A DNA stretch of 64,000 nt from Candidatus Brocadiaceae bacterium (lineage in GTDB: Bacteria > Planctomycetota > Brocadiia > SM23-32), in assembly GCA_012728835.1 (NCBI GenBank), contig JAAYEJ010000042.1, positions 1 to 64,000 on the forward strand, in the 5' to 3' direction. A model generated the notes under the pieces. That model did not search any database. It was not told the origin of the DNA and saw only the letters and a program-made list of their open reading frames with translations. Below, one piece after another: positions 8,619 to 17,450 of the stretch. Numbering within the stretch: position 1 is the first letter of the stretch; every line of letters starts with the position of its first letter. The position numbers and the translations under genes were made by a program.

Positions 8619-9497
8619 CTAAGAAGAGAGCGGATCGGCAGGCGTGTCGTCTGCCATCGGCATGTTGTCGATCAGGCGCGTGCCGCCCACCCGCACGGCC
8701 AGCACGGCGACGTCGTCCCTGGTCACGGTGCGGACGGGTTCCAGCGTGTCGGCGTTGACGATGTCGGCGTAATCCGTCCGCGCCAGCGGCTGCTCGTCCA
8801 GCACCTCGCGCATCGCCGCGCGCAGCGCGTCGGCATCCGTCTCACCCGACTCGAAGAGGCCGCGCGCGCGACGCAGCGCGTGCACCAGGCACAGGGCCTG
8901 CGTCCGCTCTTCCGCGCTCAGGTACACGTTTCGCGAACTCATCGCCAGGCCGTCCGACTCCCGCACCGTGGGGAGGATGCGGATCTCGGACGGCAGGTTC
9001 AGGTCACGGACCATGCGCCGGACGACGACGGTCTGCTGGAAGTCTTTGCGGCCGAAGTAGGCGCGGTCGGCCGGCGCGATGTTCAGGAGCTTGCAGACCA
9101 CTGTGAGCACTCCGCGGAAATGCGTCGGGCGCGAGCGGCCCTCCAGAACGCCGGTCAGGCGTTCCTGCATCACGTACGTGGCGTAGCCGTCGGGGTACAT
9201 GGCCCGGTCGGACGGGCAGAAGACGACGTCGGCGCCGGCCCGCGCGGCCGAGGCGCAGTCACCGTCCAGCGACCGGGGATAGCTGGCCAGGTCCTCGCCG
9301 GGCGCGAACTGCGTGGGGTTGACGAAGATGCTCACGACGGTGCGGTCGCATTCCGCGGCCGAGGCGCGGATCAGGCTCAGGTGCCCCTCGTGCAGCGCGC
9401 CCATGGTGGGCACGAGGCCGACGGACAGCCCGTCGGCATGCCAGCCGCGCACGACGCGCCGCATCTCGTCGGGGTCCGCAATCTTCTCCAGCGCCAT
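8619..9497 (-). CDS. panC: Pantothenate synthetase
   Basis: 292 residues. It condenses pantoate and beta-alanine with ATP in coenzyme A biosynthesis. Visible: the ATP-binding PTMGALHEGHLSL (residues 30-42), FVNPTQF, FGRKDFQQ and MSSRN. Length is usual for the family. It is first in a panC-lgt unit with a promoter just upstream. No panB or panD occurs in the window. Confidence 0.95.
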   Translation of the reverse strand: MALEKIADPDEMRRVVRGWHADGLSVGLVPTMGALHEGHLSLIRASAAECDRTVVSIFVNPTQFAPGEDLASYPRSLDGDCASAARAGADVVFCPSDRAMYPDGYATYVMQERLTGVLEGRSRPTHFRGVLTVVCKLLNIAPADRAYFGRKDFQQTVVVRRMVRDLNLPSEIRILPTVRESDGLAMSSRNVYLSAEERTQALCLVHALRRARGLFESGETDADALRAAMREVLDEQPLARTDYADIVNADTLEPVRTVTRDDVAVLAVRVGGTRLIDNMPMADDTPADPLSS

Positions 9498-9527
9498 GGG
9501 CGTCCTCGTCCCGGGGGGAAGACAGCT

Positions 9528-9556
9528 ATTGTAGGAGACCCCGCCTCCCCCTTCAA
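9528..9556 (-). promoter_or_regulatory. Candidate promoter for panC-lgt
   Basis: Read on the minus strand: TTGAAG (9556-9551), 17-bp spacer, TACAAT (9533-9528), about 30 bp before the panC ATG. Four of six bases match at -35 and five of six at -10. Confidence 0.5.
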
Positions 9557-9620
9557 CGCCGCAGGGCGACGTGTTCTGGCAACAGAGCTCCGGCCGCGCC
9601 GCATGTGCCTGTCTCTGTCT

Positions 9621-10004
9621 CTACTCCACCCCGCCGTGCTCGCGCAGCAGGTCGGCAATATCATCGTGTCCGGCGCGGACGGCCAGGCCGGTGGGCGTAC
9701 GGCCCTGAAGGTCGGTGGCGTTCACGTCCGCACCGGCCTTGAGCAGCGCCTCGACCACGGCGCGATGCCCGCCCTCCGCGGCCAGGTGCAGAGGCGTGCG
9801 ACCGGCGTCGTCTCTGACGTGGGCGTCTGCCTTCGCCTGAAGCAACACCAGAACGACATCCGTGTGGCCACGCTCGGCGGCCAGGTGAAGCGCCGTGCCG
9901 CCGAGCTCATCCTTGACGTCTGCGGCAACTCCTTTGGCCAGGAGTTGCCGCCCCCCCCGGAAGGTTGCCCGAACCCGCGTTTTGATGGAGCGTCGGGGCG
10001 GCAC
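9621..10004 (-). CDS. Ankyrin-repeat segment, probably the displaced C-terminus of the sigma-factor gene
   Basis: 127 codons opening with GTG and no convincing RBS. It encodes about three ankyrin repeats (GGTALHLAAERGH, GRTPLHLAAEGGH, GRTPTGLAVRAGH) with LLxAGADVNA loops. The first recognisable ankyrin helix (LLAKGVAADVKDE) begins within 10 residues of a run of eight C at 9951-9958. The upstream sigma-factor ORF reaches the same run in another frame and stops 44 bp later. A one-base indel in that run would fuse the two. It is therefore either the C-terminal domain of that protein, separated by a frameshift, or a short stand-alone protein. I favour the former. Confidence 0.6.
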   Translation of the reverse strand: MPPRRSIKTRVRATFRGGRQLLAKGVAADVKDELGGTALHLAAERGHTDVVLVLLQAKADAHVRDDAGRTPLHLAAEGGHRAVVEALLKAGADVNATDLQGRTPTGLAVRAGHDDIADLLREHGGVE

Positions 10005-11640
10005 TCTCGCCCTCCAGGAATGCGAATTCGTGGTTGATGCGATAGTGCATCCCGAGAACCTTGTCGGTCACCACCGTTCCTTCCGGGAACGACAAAGTGA
10101 AAACGTCCTCTGGAATTGGCTCGTTTACGGTTACCTCGGTCAGCCGAATATCGGCGCCGTTGCCATAGGTGACATGTGCGGGCATCCAGAGGCCAGTTCC
10201 AACTTGCTTTAGCTCCAGGACTTTGTATGAGTGTCCGTCGACGATATCCCCAGTAGCGAAGTCGCGGACTTCGCGCTTCACGCACGCAAATCCCCGACCG
10301 GGATCGAGCCATAGCTTCACAGGATAGCCAGGGAAGTCAGCATCCGGATTGCGACTCACCCGCCCTTCCAGCACATAACATGTTCGCCCGTCGACCGTGT
10401 CGGTGCCGGCGAGTCTCAGCCAGTCGTGCGCTATCACGGTTTCCCACGTCTCTTGGTAGCAGTAAAGAGCAAAATCCGAAACTACCTCGTTTGTGACAAA
10501 CGCTCGGAAGTCAACGCCTGGGCTGATCCAACCATTAGGGTGCCCACGTTCCCGAACCTGCAGACTCGTGCTGACTGAACCGTTAAATGCCCATGCTCGC
10601 CTCTCCGGCAGGTCACCTTCTTCCTGGCGTGTCTCCAGCAGACGCTTGTCCGACGTATAAGGATTGCGCGCGGATGGTTCGGCATCCCTGCTCCAGGCCC
10701 AGGTGTAGGCCCCCGCCGGGACGCCCTGCCAGTGGATATGGACGTAGCCTTCGGGATCTCTCTCCACGGTCCGGACTTTGTCGAGATCGCTGTAGCTTAC
10801 CGTGTAGGCTGCTCGAATGGAGTGCAATGAAGATCGCGCTGACAATACACCCTCTGCTACATCGTCGAATGTGCTCCGGGTCTGCCCAAGCCCGGACGCG
10901 GCGGGCTGCAGTACAACCGCCGCTCCCACCGTCAACCCGACGCCCACTATCCCGATGGCGGCCACCCTCGTGAAGCTCAGGGCAGAGAGCACGGAACCGC
11001 CCCCGGGCCCCTTGTTCGCCGCCGCTCCGCCGAGGCCCGCCAGCACGGCCGCCGCGAACGTGCTGCCCGGGGCCGTGGTGGAGAGCGTTTCGTCCACCAC
11101 CGATGCCAGCCTGGCCCTGACCATGCCGCGGGCGCGCATGAGCCGGCTCTTCACGGCGGCACGCGAGATCCCCATGGTCTGCGCCACCCGGCGGACGGAG
11201 TGACGTTCGCGATAGTAGAGGATCAGGGGGACCCGGCACGTCTCGGGTATCTGGCGCACGGCGTCCCACACGAGGCGCTCGTGCTCCCTCGCCGCCGCCT
11301 CTTCGTCCGGCCCGGGGAGCCGAGACTCGACGGCGCGCGCCTGCTCGAGGGACGCCGCCCCGGCGACGGGGTCACACTGCCGGCGCCGTATGTGGTCGGT
11401 GGCCAGGTTGCGTGCGATGGTGCAGAGCCAGGCACGGAGCGCGCCGGGTTCGCGTACCGAGCCGAGCCGCTGCCAGGCCCTCAGGAAGGTCTCCTGCGCC
11501 AGGTCCTCGCTCGCGGCCAGGTCGCCGGTGCCGCTGTAGATGATCGCGCATATGAGCGACTGGTAACGCCGCACGATCCGCCCGAACGCCTCGTGATCGC
11601 CCTTCAGGGACGCCTTCAGCAGCTTCGCATCGCCCGCCAT
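9907..11640 (-). CDS. ECF-type sigma factor fused to a membrane helix and periplasmic LolA-like domain
   Basis: 577 codons. Residues about 10-85 are sigma-70 region 2 (AFGRIVRRY, DLAQETFLRAW) and about 120-175 are region 4 with the helix-turn-helix VAQTMGISRAAVKSRLMRAR. A hydrophobic helix follows at about 222-245, then about 300 residues resembling an outer-membrane-lipoprotein-sorting (LolA/DUF4412-like) beta domain with WLDPGRGF and VNEPIPEDVFTLSFPEG. No separate anti-sigma gene is adjacent, so the tethered domain may do that job. The last 20 residues (Pro/Gly/Arg-rich) look like out-of-frame sequence after the C8 run. ATG 11640 has AGGAG at 9 bases. A TATGAT box at 11690-11685 lies upstream without a good -35. 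Confidence 0.8.
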   Translation of the reverse strand: MAGDAKLLKASLKGDHEAFGRIVRRYQSLICAIIYSGTGDLAASEDLAQETFLRAWQRLGSVREPGALRAWLCTIARNLATDHIRRRQCDPVAGAASLEQARAVESRLPGPDEEAAAREHERLVWDAVRQIPETCRVPLILYYRERHSVRRVAQTMGISRAAVKSRLMRARGMVRARLASVVDETLSTTAPGSTFAAAVLAGLGGAAANKGPGGGSVLSALSFTRVAAIGIVGVGLTVGAAVVLQPAASGLGQTRSTFDDVAEGVLSARSSLHSIRAAYTVSYSDLDKVRTVERDPEGYVHIHWQGVPAGAYTWAWSRDAEPSARNPYTSDKRLLETRQEEGDLPERRAWAFNGSVSTSLQVRERGHPNGWISPGVDFRAFVTNEVVSDFALYCYQETWETVIAHDWLRLAGTDTVDGRTCYVLEGRVSRNPDADFPGYPVKLWLDPGRGFACVKREVRDFATGDIVDGHSYKVLELKQVGTGLWMPAHVTYGNGADIRLTEVTVNEPIPEDVFTLSFPEGTVVTDKVLGMHYRINHEFAFLEGESAAPTLHQNAGSGNLPGGAATPGQRSCRRRQG

Positions 11641-11783
11641 TGTCGTCTGCTCCTGCCCCGAACGCGGCGGCTCCGGCCGCCTTCATCATACAAGACGTCT
11701 GCTGCAGCGGAACGGTTAGATAAAAAAAGGGCGCTTTTGGGCTCCGACCGGTGCCGCAGCGGGGTGCCCGCCGCCGGTGGCCG

Positions 11784-11792
11784 TGGTATAAT
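11784..11792 (+). promoter_or_regulatory. Extended -10 promoter for uvrA
   Basis: TGG followed directly by TATAAT (11787-11792), a perfect extended -10. No -35 box is evident. It lies 52 bp before the uvrA ATG. No SOS/LexA-like palindrome was recognised nearby. Confidence 0.5.
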
Positions 11793-11844
11793 GAAGGGTT
11801 TGGGGAACCCTCCCTGGCCCGTTCCGAGAGAAGACCGACGCGCG

Positions 11845-14640
11845 ATGGATGATCGTGGCTACATACGCGCCCGCGGCGTGCGGGTGCATAACCTGAAGGA
11901 CATCGACGTGGACGTGCCGAAGGGGCGCTACGTCGCCGTGACGGGCGTGAGCGGCAGCGGCAAGTCCAGCCTGGCGCTGGACACGCTCTACGCCGAGGGG
12001 CAGCGGCGCTACGTGGAGTCCTTCAGCGCCTACGCCCGGCAGTTCCTCGAGCGCATGGACAAGCCGGACGTCGACAAGGTCGAGAACATCCCCCCCGCCA
12101 TTGCGATCGAACAGAAGAACCCCGTCAAGAACCGCCGCTCGACCGTGGGCACCGCCACGGAGCTGAACGATTACCTGCGCCTGCTCTGGGCCCGCGTCGG
12201 CCACGTCTTCTGCCCAAAGTGCGGGCAGGAGATCCAGGCGTACCCTGTCGCACGGGTCGTGGACGAGGCGGCCTCCCTGCCCGCCGGCACGCGGTTCCTC
12301 GTCGCCTTCCCCCTGGCCCTGTCCGAGCGCATGGGCGCCGAGGAGCAGGTGGCGCGCATCCGGGAGATGGGGTTCGTGCGCCTGCGGCTCGACGGCCGGG
12401 TGGTCGACATCGCGGCCGAGTCCCCGCCGGACCTGGGCACCGAGGCCGAGGTCGTCGTGGACCGGCTGGTGGCCTCGCCCGACGCCGCCGGGCTGCGCGA
12501 GCGCCTGGCGGAGGCCGTCGAGACCTGCTACCGGTTCGGCTCCGGGCGCTGCCGCCTGCACGTGCCGGGCGGCGAGGGCCGGGAGTTCACGAACATGCTC
12601 CGCTGCGGCGACTGCGGCGTGCAGATGCCCACGCCGAGTCCGCAGCTCTTCTCGTTCAACAGCCCGCTGGGCGCGTGCAAGGCGTGCTCCGGCTACGGGG
12701 CGACGATCGCCATCAGCCGCGACCGCGTCGTGCCGGACCCGCGGCGGACGCTTCGCGACGGCGCGGTGGCCCCCTGGATGACCGACTCCACCCGCGAATG
12801 CCTGGATCAGCTCCTGGAGGGCGCCCCCCGCGCGGGCATCCCCCTGGACGTGCCCTGGCAGGACCTGGAGGAGTGGCAGCGGGAGGCGGTCTTCGCGGGC
12901 ACCGACGACTTCTACGGTGTGATGGACTTCTTCGACTGGATGGAGACGAGGAAGTACAGGCTGCACGTGCGCGTTCTGCTGAGCCGATACCGGAGCTACG
13001 TGCCCTGCGCGGCGTGCGGCGGAACGCGCCTGCAGCCGGAGGCGCTGGCGGTGCGGGTGGGCGGGCTGAACATCGCCGAAGTCAGCGCCATGAGCGTCGA
13101 ACGGGCCGAGGAGTTCTTCCGGAACGAAATCGTGCTGGCTCCGCACGAGGAGCAGGTGGGCGGCCTGCTGCTGACGGAGATACGCAGCCGCCTGGACTGC
13201 CTGGTGCGCATCGGCCTGGGCTACCTGACACTCGACCGCCACACCCGCACCCTGAGCGGCGGCGAGATGCAGCGCGTGAACCTGACCACCAGCCTGGGCT
13301 CGACCCTCGTCAACACACTCTACGTCCTCGATGAGCCCAGCATCGGCCTGCACGCCCGCGACGCGGACCGGCTGATCGGCATCCTGACCGAACTGCGCGA
13401 CCGCGGCAACACCGTGATGGTCGTCGAGCACGACCGCCGCATCATCGAGGCCGCAGACCACGTGATCGACGTCGGCCCGGGCGCCGGAGACCGGGGCGGC
13501 GAGGTGGTCTACACCGGGCCACTGCAGGGCCTGGCGGGCTGCGAGGCGTCCGTGACCGGTGCCTACCTGCGGGAGGAGCTGTCCATCCCTGTGCCCGCCC
13601 GGCGCCGCCGGCCGGGCCGCGAGCGGCTGCGGCTGAAGGGCGCCCGCGAACACAACCTGAAGGACCTCACCGTGGAGTTCCCGCTGGGCCTTCTTCTGTG
13701 CGTCACCGGCGTCAGCGGCAGCGGCAAGAGCAGCCTCGTCCGCGACACGCTCTACGGCGCGATCAAACGGCTCAAACCCGGGGGCTACGCCGAGACCGTC
13801 GGAGAGCATGACCGCCTGGACGGCGCCGATCTGGTGGACGATGCCATCCTGGTCGACCAGAGCCCCATCGGGGCCACGCCACGATCCAACCCCGCGACCT
13901 ACATCAAGGCGTTCGACCACATCCGGCAGCTCTTCGCGGCCACACGGGACGCACGCATCCGGAACCTGGGCCCGGGCGCGTTCTCCTTCAACACCCCCGG
14001 CGGCCGCTGCGAAGCCTGCGAAGGCGCCGGCAGCATCCGCGTGGACATGCAGTTCCTGGCCGACGTCTACGTGCCGTGCGACCGCTGCGAGGGGCGGCGC
14101 TTCCACAAGGACATCCTGGCGGTGGAGTACCGCGGCCGATCCATCCACGACGTGCTCCAGATGACGGCCAATCAGGCTCTGGCGTTCTTCAAGGAGCACC
14201 GGCAGCTCACGGCGCGCCTGCGCCGCCTCTGCGACACCGGGCTGGGCTACATCCGGCTCGGTCAGCCGGCCACGACGCTCTCCGGCGGCGAGGCCCAGCG
14301 ACTCAAGCTGGCCGCGCACATGGCCGCAGGAACGAAGGACCGCTACCTCTTCCTGTTCGACGAACCCACCGTCGGGCTGCACCCCGACGACATCCGGAAG
14401 CTGCTCTCCTGCTTCCTGGCTCTGGTCGACGCCGGCCATTCGGTTCTGGTCGTGGAGCACAACCTGGACGTGATCAAGTACGCCGACTACGTCATCGACC
14501 TGGGCCCGGAGCCGGGCGCACAGGGGGGGGAGGTGGTCGTGGCCGGCACGCCCGAGCAGGTCGCCGCCTGCCCGAAGAGCCACACGGGCCGCTTCCTGCG
14601 CGCGGTCCTTCGCCCCGGTCCGAAGCGGACCGGCCGCTGA
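11845..14640 (+). CDS. uvrA: Excinuclease ABC subunit A
   Basis: 931-residue damage-recognition ATPase of nucleotide excision repair; it loads UvrB on lesions. Two ABC modules are complete: Walker A GVSGSGKSS near residues 34-42 and again in the second half, LSGGE signatures in both, and DEPSIGLH / DEPTVGLHP Walker B motifs. Zinc modules CPKCG and CEACEGAG...CDRCEG are present. The frame stays open far upstream (from 11200, antisense to the sigma gene). ATG 11845 is chosen because homology starts at YIRARGVRVHNLKDIDV. Length is normal. uvrB and uvrC are not in the window. Confidence 0.96.
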   Translation: MDDRGYIRARGVRVHNLKDIDVDVPKGRYVAVTGVSGSGKSSLALDTLYAEGQRRYVESFSAYARQFLERMDKPDVDKVENIPPAIAIEQKNPVKNRRSTVGTATELNDYLRLLWARVGHVFCPKCGQEIQAYPVARVVDEAASLPAGTRFLVAFPLALSERMGAEEQVARIREMGFVRLRLDGRVVDIAAESPPDLGTEAEVVVDRLVASPDAAGLRERLAEAVETCYRFGSGRCRLHVPGGEGREFTNMLRCGDCGVQMPTPSPQLFSFNSPLGACKACSGYGATIAISRDRVVPDPRRTLRDGAVAPWMTDSTRECLDQLLEGAPRAGIPLDVPWQDLEEWQREAVFAGTDDFYGVMDFFDWMETRKYRLHVRVLLSRYRSYVPCAACGGTRLQPEALAVRVGGLNIAEVSAMSVERAEEFFRNEIVLAPHEEQVGGLLLTEIRSRLDCLVRIGLGYLTLDRHTRTLSGGEMQRVNLTTSLGSTLVNTLYVLDEPSIGLHARDADRLIGILTELRDRGNTVMVVEHDRRIIEAADHVIDVGPGAGDRGGEVVYTGPLQGLAGCEASVTGAYLREELSIPVPARRRRPGRERLRLKGAREHNLKDLTVEFPLGLLLCVTGVSGSGKSSLVRDTLYGAIKRLKPGGYAETVGEHDRLDGADLVDDAILVDQSPIGATPRSNPATYIKAFDHIRQLFAATRDARIRNLGPGAFSFNTPGGRCEACEGAGSIRVDMQFLADVYVPCDRCEGRRFHKDILAVEYRGRSIHDVLQMTANQALAFFKEHRQLTARLRRLCDTGLGYIRLGQPATTLSGGEAQRLKLAAHMAAGTKDRYLFLFDEPTVGLHPDDIRKLLSCFLALVDAGHSVLVVEHNLDVIKYADYVIDLGPEPGAQGGEVVVAGTPEQVAACPKSHTGRFLRAVLRPGPKRTGR

Positions 14641-14729
14641 GCGCCGCCCCGCCCGAGTGGGATGCGACGGTTGCGCCGGGCCTCGGCTTTGCCGCATACT
14701 GCGGGTCTACATTCGCGGGAGAACACGCC

Positions 14730-15554
14730 GTGACCAAGAAGGCCGTCATCCTGGCGCGCGGGCTCGGCACGCGCATGCAGAAGGCGCAGGACGGAGTCGA
14801 ACTGGACGTCGAGCGCGCCGCCCTGGCCCGGAAGGGCCTGAAAGTCCTCATGTCGCTGCACGGGCGGCCGATGGTCGACTACGCCGTCGACCGGCTCGTC
14901 CGGGCGGGCGTCGACCGCATCTGCCTGGTCATCGCGCCCGAGGCGGACCAGATGCGCGCGCACGCCGACCGCCTCTCCCGGCAGGCGGGCATCCGCGTCG
15001 GCTGGGCGGTCCAGGACGAGCCGCGGGGGACCGCCGACGCGGTCCTGGCCGCCGAGGCGTTCGCGGGAGACGACCCCTTCGTGGTCTGCAACGGCGACAA
15101 CCTGTACCCTCCGGACACCATGGCGCGCCTGGTCGCCCTCGACGGAGACGAGTGCTGCGTGGCGGCCTTCGAGCGCGAGGCGCTCCACCGCAAGGGCAAC
15201 ATCGCTCCGGAACGGCTCAGGAGCATGGCCGTCGTGCAGGCCACGCCGGACGGGCGGCTTCTGCGCATCGTGGAGAAGCCCCCTGACCCGGAACGCTATG
15301 CCGTCGACGGCCAGGTCTGGGCGAACATGAACCTCTACCGATTCACGCCGGCCGTCTTCGACGCCTGCCGCAGCATCGAGCCGCACCCGGAACGCAAGGA
15401 GTACGAGCTGACCGCAGCGGTGGAACGGCTCCGCGCGGCTGCGCCCCAGGCGTTCCGCGTCCTGTTCAGCGACGGAGGCGTGCTGGACCTGACCAGCCGC
15501 GGCGACATCGCTGCGGTGGAACACGCCCTGGCGCAAGAGCGACTCAGCTTCTGA
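14730..15554 (+). CDS. Sugar-1-phosphate nucleotidyltransferase
   Basis: 274 residues. GTG start at 14730 with GGGAG about 9 bases upstream; the much longer open frame from 14076 is antisense-type noise over uvrA. The N-terminal KKAVILARGLGTRM is the nucleotide-binding GxGTRM loop (usually AAGLGTRM). VCNGDNLYPP is the metal-binding aspartate region and EKPPD/KEYELT complete the fold. It would make an NDP-sugar from a sugar-1-phosphate and NTP; the sugar cannot be deduced. A product of this type could supply the GT4 enzyme at 4587. It is followed 24 bp later by the PHP gene. Confidence 0.8.
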   Translation: MTKKAVILARGLGTRMQKAQDGVELDVERAALARKGLKVLMSLHGRPMVDYAVDRLVRAGVDRICLVIAPEADQMRAHADRLSRQAGIRVGWAVQDEPRGTADAVLAAEAFAGDDPFVVCNGDNLYPPDTMARLVALDGDECCVAAFEREALHRKGNIAPERLRSMAVVQATPDGRLLRIVEKPPDPERYAVDGQVWANMNLYRFTPAVFDACRSIEPHPERKEYELTAAVERLRAAAPQAFRVLFSDGGVLDLTSRGDIAAVEHALAQERLSF

Positions 15555-15578
15555 AGGCCGTTCGACACGGGCAAGGCG

Positions 15579-16409
15579 ATGAAAGGCGACCTGCACATCC
15601 ACACGAGCGTCAGCGACGGCTGCGTGTCGCCGCAGGAACTCGTTCGGGCCGCTGCGGAGAGCGGACTGAGCTTCTTCGCCGTCACCGACCACAACACGGT
15701 GGACGGTATCGCGCAGGTGGAGGCGGGCCTGTCGGACGATGCCGGGTCCTTCGTCCGAGGCGTGGAACTCAGCGCCCAGCCTCCGGAAGGCCCGGAGATC
15801 CACGTGCTCGGATACGGCGTCGATCCGGACAACGCCTCTCTGCTCGCCTTCTGCAGGGACATCATCCAGCGGAAGATCGAGCAACTGCGTGAGATCGTCT
15901 ATCGGCTCCGCCGCGACGGAGTCGACGCGGCCGGCATCGCCGCACCGGATGAGGGCGCCAAGCACTACCCCGGGCGTCCGGCCGTGGCCCGGCAACTGGT
16001 CCGGGCGGGTGTTGTCGACTCGTTCAGCCAGGCGTTCTGGAAGTTCCTGGGCGAGACGGCCCCCACCTACGTCCCCATGCGGATGCTCGAGCCGCAGTCC
16101 TGTGTCGAGATCATCCACGAAGCCGGCGGCCTGGCCGTGCTCGCCCACCCCTCGATCGAGATCATCGACGGCTGGATCGCCGCCCTGAGCGATGCCGGCC
16201 TGGACGGCGTCGAGGCGTACCGCCCCAGCCTGAACGGGAACGCTCAGCTCTACGTGGAGAAGGCGGCCGAGCACTTCAGACTGCTGACGACCGGCGGTTC
16301 GGACTGGCACGGCCGCCCCAGCGAACGCCCGCTGGGCCAGTTCACCGTGACCGCCCGGCAACTGGACGACTTCTTCGCCGCCCTCGGCGACGGACGCCGA
16401 CCGGGTTGA
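15579..16409 (+). CDS. PHP-domain phosphoesterase (TrpH/RNase AM-like)
   Basis: 276 residues of the polymerase-and-histidinol-phosphatase family. Metal ligands are visible in order: DLHIHTSVSDG (residues 4-14), TDHNT, the RGVELSA acid, LAHPSIE, and GSDWHG near the C-terminus. This pattern matches the YciV/TrpH group, which hydrolyses 3',5'-nucleoside bisphosphates and trims RNA 5' ends. The end of the gene contains the -35 box of the next promoter (16406). Substrate remains inferred. Confidence 0.82.
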   Translation: MKGDLHIHTSVSDGCVSPQELVRAAAESGLSFFAVTDHNTVDGIAQVEAGLSDDAGSFVRGVELSAQPPEGPEIHVLGYGVDPDNASLLAFCRDIIQRKIEQLREIVYRLRRDGVDAAGIAAPDEGAKHYPGRPAVARQLVRAGVVDSFSQAFWKFLGETAPTYVPMRMLEPQSCVEIIHEAGGLAVLAHPSIEIIDGWIAALSDAGLDGVEAYRPSLNGNAQLYVEKAAEHFRLLTTGGSDWHGRPSERPLGQFTVTARQLDDFFAALGDGRRPG

Positions 16410-16435
16410 CGGCCTCGCGCCCGGCGAGGTACAAT
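16406..16435 (+). promoter_or_regulatory. Promoter overlapping the PHP gene stop
   Basis: TTGACG (16406-16411) and TACAAT (16430-16435), 18 bp apart. The -35 box includes the last codons of the PHP gene. It drives the secreted protein at 16475. Confidence 0.6.
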
Positions 16436-16474
16436 AGCAGTACTGGAGGACGGGCCGAGATTGGGAGCGAGACC

Positions 16475-17368
16475 ATGGCAAGGATGATGGTGTACGCCGG
16501 GCTGCTGCTCGCCGCGTGGGCGGCGACGGGGCGTGCCGACACGGTGGTCCTGACGAACGGAGCGCGCCTGACCGGCACGGTGACGCCCGCACGGAACGGC
16601 GTGTCGATCCAGTCCCGTAGCGGAACGTTGACCCTCCCGTCCTGGCGGATCGTGCAGGTGATCCCGGGCCCCGACGCTGCGCCCTCGGGCCGCGCACCGG
16701 AGGCCGGCACGCCGGACCAGGCCCCGGCGCCCTCGGGCCGACCGGGCCCGGCCCGTGCGCCCGTCGTAGCCGAGGCCATGGCCCGTCGCATCACGGTCGA
16801 CTTCAGCGGGGCATCCGTCTACGAGGTCCTGGACTACATCCGCGCGGAGACGGGCGTGAACATGGCGCTCGCACCCGAAGTGCGCACAACGCAGGCGCCC
16901 GTGGACCTGAGCGTGCGCGACGTGCCCCTGCGGAACGTGCTGGACGTGGTCCTCGAGCCGACCGACCTCGGCTACACCGTCCGCCCGGGCGAGATCCTCT
17001 TCGTGGGCGCGCACGCGAAGCAGGAACTGGTCACGCGCATCTACCCGATCGGCGACCTGCTCGTAAGCGTCGAGGATCGCGGCGGCGATGAGGGCTCCGG
17101 GACGAGCAGCACCGGGAGCAGGTCGCGCACCGCAAGGAATCCGCAATACGCATCGTCCCGACGGGGCGCCCGTGCGACCTCCTCGGGCGGCAGCGCCAAC
17201 GGCGACGACTCGGACGGCTGGACCCCGCGGACGGCGAGGGCCGAGAATCTCATCCTGCTCATCAAGAGTTCGTGCGGCCACGGAACCTGGGAAGACCCCT
17301 ACTCCTCGGGCCTGATCGATGCCGCCGGCGAGACCTCGCAGGGCGGCTTCGCCGGAGCGGGCTTCTGA
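16475..17368 (+). CDS. Secreted protein with secretin-N/STN-like domain
   Basis: 297 residues. ATG 16475 has GGGAG just upstream and opens a clean signal peptide (hydrophobic core to about residue 18, cleavage near GRADT). A small SH3-like beta segment follows (VVLTNGARLTGTVT). A Pro/Ala/Gly linker leads to a 70-residue block with the pattern of secretin short N-terminal domains: ITVDFSGASVYEVLDYIRAE, VDLSVRDVPLRNVLDVVLE, YTVRPGEILFV. The C-terminus is Ser/Gly/Arg-rich and lacks the secretin beta-barrel. It may be a periplasmic pilotin-like or scaffold protein. It is the only secretin-related gene in a window that has a Tad locus without a secretin. Confidence 0.75.
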   Translation: MARMMVYAGLLLAAWAATGRADTVVLTNGARLTGTVTPARNGVSIQSRSGTLTLPSWRIVQVIPGPDAAPSGRAPEAGTPDQAPAPSGRPGPARAPVVAEAMARRITVDFSGASVYEVLDYIRAETGVNMALAPEVRTTQAPVDLSVRDVPLRNVLDVVLEPTDLGYTVRPGEILFVGAHAKQELVTRIYPIGDLLVSVEDRGGDEGSGTSSTGSRSRTARNPQYASSRRGARATSSGGSANGDDSDGWTPRTARAENLILLIKSSCGHGTWEDPYSSGLIDAAGETSQGGFAGAGF

Positions 17369-17450
17369 ATCCGCCTCACCTCGCCACCGCAGGCGCCGTT
17401 GCGCGAGACGGCAGTACCCTGCCTGCATGCCATCACCCGGGAAGGAGTCC

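Noticed and set aside
11716-11740. A-rich/T-rich palindromic stretch near 11720-11740 as a terminator
   Set aside because: Only a short stem, no clear hairpin of useful strength, and it lies between two divergent promoters.
11716-14697. 993-codon minus-strand open frame across uvrA
   Set aside because: Antisense of a clear uvrA; composition (His, Gln, Ala, Arg) is what high-GC antisense frames give. No motif or RBS.
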